Source: Nitrosomonadales bacterium
GTDB lineage: Bacteria > Pseudomonadota > Gammaproteobacteria > Burkholderiales > Sulfuricellaceae
Direction of reading: 5' to 3'
NCBI GenBank assembly: GCA_003104895.1
Contig: PQAG01000197.1
Coordinates: forward strand, 4,028-10,906
DNA: 6,879 nucleotides
A program made the translations under genes and the position numbers. Positions 5,976 through 6,879 of this stretch are shown one piece after another; position 1 is the stretch's first letter, and each line of letters begins with the position of its first letter. The notes under the pieces were generated by a model. That model made no database searches, had not been told where the DNA came from, and saw nothing but the letters and a program-made list of their open reading frames with translations.

Positions 5976-6683
5976 ATGAAACCAGTTGCTATTTTTCGCC
6001 ATGCTCCGAGCGAAGGACCGGGCTATTTTGCCACATTCCTCAACGAAAGAAGCATCCCCTGGCAGTTGATCGCGATAGACCAGGGCGCCCCCCTGCCAGA
6101 GGACGTGCACGAATTTTCCGGCCTGGTTTTCATGGGCGGGCCGATGAGCGTGAACGACGATCTGCCCTGGATACCTCGGTCGTTGAATTTGATCCGGCAG
6201 GCCGTGGCGGCGGACATCCCGGTACTGGGGCATTGTCTCGGCGGACAATTGATGGCGAAAGCGCTGGGCGGCGTGGTGTCGTCCAATCCGGTCAAGGAAA
6301 TCGGCTGGGGCGAGGTGCAGGTGGCAGACAGTTCAATTGCCACGGCGTGGTTTGGCGCGCCCTCCGCTTTTAACGCCTTCCACTGGCATGGCGAAACCTT
6401 CTCCCTGCCGTCAGGCGCCACCCTGCTCATGAGCAGCGCGCATTGTGCCAATCAGGCCTTCGCCCTGGGCAAGCATCTGGCCATGCAGTGCCATGTGGAA
6501 ATGACCGAAGAAATGGTCAAGGAATGGTGCGCGATTGGCGCGGACGAAATCGCCGCAGCGCAGGCCAGTCCCGGCGTGCAGCCGCCGGATGCGATCAAGG
6601 AAAGCCTGGCGGAGCGGGTCAGGAGCCTCAATGCCCGGGCGTCCGCCGTTTATGATCATTGGGTGAGGGGGCTGGGGCGCTGA
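5976..6683 (+). CDS. Class I glutamine amidotransferase-like protein
   Basis: A 235-residue cytoplasmic protein of the stand-alone class I glutamine amidotransferase group (GATase1, GMP synthase-type fold). The oxyanion strand reads VFMGGPMSVND (51-61), the nucleophile elbow is GHCLGGQ with C87, and the triad is completed by H173 and E175 in QCHVEMTEEM. Family knowledge: such domains hydrolyse glutamine and pass ammonia to a partner, but the partner and acceptor of this subgroup are generally not known, and some members act as peptidases or gamma-glutamyl hydrolases. Substrate is therefore left open. ATG 5976 is supported by AGAGG (5963-5967) about 8 bases upstream and by the typical MKPVxIFRH opening. 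It diverges from the protease gene and lies 83 bases before leuC in the same direction. Confidence 0.93.
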   Translation: MKPVAIFRHAPSEGPGYFATFLNERSIPWQLIAIDQGAPLPEDVHEFSGLVFMGGPMSVNDDLPWIPRSLNLIRQAVAADIPVLGHCLGGQLMAKALGGVVSSNPVKEIGWGEVQVADSSIATAWFGAPSAFNAFHWHGETFSLPSGATLLMSSAHCANQAFALGKHLAMQCHVEMTEEMVKEWCAIGADEIAAAQASPGVQPPDAIKESLAERVRSLNARASAVYDHWVRGLGR

Positions 6684-6711
6684 GGGCAAGCCACGGTTTT
6701 CCGCTTTGTAA

Positions 6712-6741
6712 TTGTTCGCATGGCGGCGACTGTGCAATAAT
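6712..6741 (+). promoter_or_regulatory. Possible promoter for leuC
   Basis: TTGTTC (6712-6717) and AATAAT (6736-6741) are 18 bases apart in the 83-base gap between the amidotransferase gene and leuC. The -35 is poor (TTG only). No hairpin terminator for the upstream gene is apparent in this gap, so read-through from it is possible. Confidence 0.3.
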
Positions 6742-6766
6742 TTAGCCTTTTCCCCGAATTTCTGTA

Positions 6767-6879
6767 ATGAGCGCACAAACGCTGTACGAAAAACTGTGGC
6801 AGTCCCACGTGGTGCACACCGAGTCCGATGGCACCACGCTGCTTTATATCGACCGCCATCTGCTGCATGAAGTGACCAG
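6767..6879 (+). CDS. leuC: 3-isopropylmalate dehydratase large subunit (N-terminal fragment)
   Basis: Only the first 37 codons are in the window, running off the right edge. They read MSAQTLYEKLWQSHVV, then HTESDGT and LLYIDRHLLHEVTS, the characteristic opening of LeuC. LeuC with LeuD isomerises 2-isopropylmalate to 3-isopropylmalate through an aconitase-like [4Fe-4S] cluster in leucine biosynthesis; the cluster cysteines lie beyond the edge. The ATG has no evident Shine-Dalgarno sequence (preceded by GAATTTCTGTA), but the protein N-terminus fits the family. leuD would be expected downstream, though it cannot be seen. Confidence 0.94.
   Translation, partial: MSAQTLYEKLWQSHVVHTESDGTTLLYIDRHLLHEVT

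Noticed and set aside
5531..6373. Plus-strand open frame of 280 codons crossing the protease and amidotransferase starts
   Set aside because: It is antisense to the protease gene and out of frame with the amidotransferase gene, both well supported by motifs, signal peptide and ribosome binding sites.

Overview
The window is ordinary bacterial chromosome with high GC. It most likely comes from a betaproteobacterium, perhaps of the Nitrosomonadales/Gallionellales type. This rests on protein style and on the gene order xseB-ispA-dxs-folE2 with a divergent Rieske oxygenase, which I recall from betaproteobacterial genomes; it was not checked by a search. I see no rRNA, tRNA, CRISPR array, complete insertion sequence or phage gene.

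Layout, left to right. (1) The first 1061 bases hold the N-terminal 353 codons of a Rieske-type oxygenase alpha subunit on the minus strand; it runs off the left edge. (2) A 172-base divergent spacer separates it from a plus-strand cluster: xseB (exonuclease VII small subunit), ispA (farnesyl diphosphate synthase) and dxs (1-deoxyxylulose-5-phosphate synthase). These three overlap or abut, so they look co-transcribed and translationally coupled. (3) folE2 (GTP cyclohydrolase IB) follows 68 bases later and has its own candidate promoter and a strong ribosome binding site. (4) Downstream of folE2 is the oddest part: the last 69 bases of folE2 are repeated exactly, after a 62-base unrelated spacer. 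A strong, probably bidirectional terminator follows. (5) A minus-strand gene for an exported retropepsin-like aspartic protease converges on that terminator. (6) A class I glutamine amidotransferase-like gene starts head to head with the protease gene, with only 20 bases between the two start codons. (7) The window ends in the first 37 codons of leuC.

Function. dxs supplies the first step of the MEP isoprenoid pathway, and ispA uses the resulting C5 units to make farnesyl diphosphate for quinones, undecaprenol and similar products. folE2 begins tetrahydrofolate/pterin synthesis. xseB belongs to DNA repair and seems to be only a positional companion. leuC starts a separate leucine biosynthesis locus.

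I found no convincing new multi-gene system. The best candidate for a second look is the duplicated folE2 3' end, which resembles the footprint of an integration or duplication event. Smaller points are the almost absent spacer between the protease and amidotransferase starts, the cysteine-bearing N-terminal extension of FolE2, and the glutamate at the usual bridging-aspartate position of the Rieske oxygenase.
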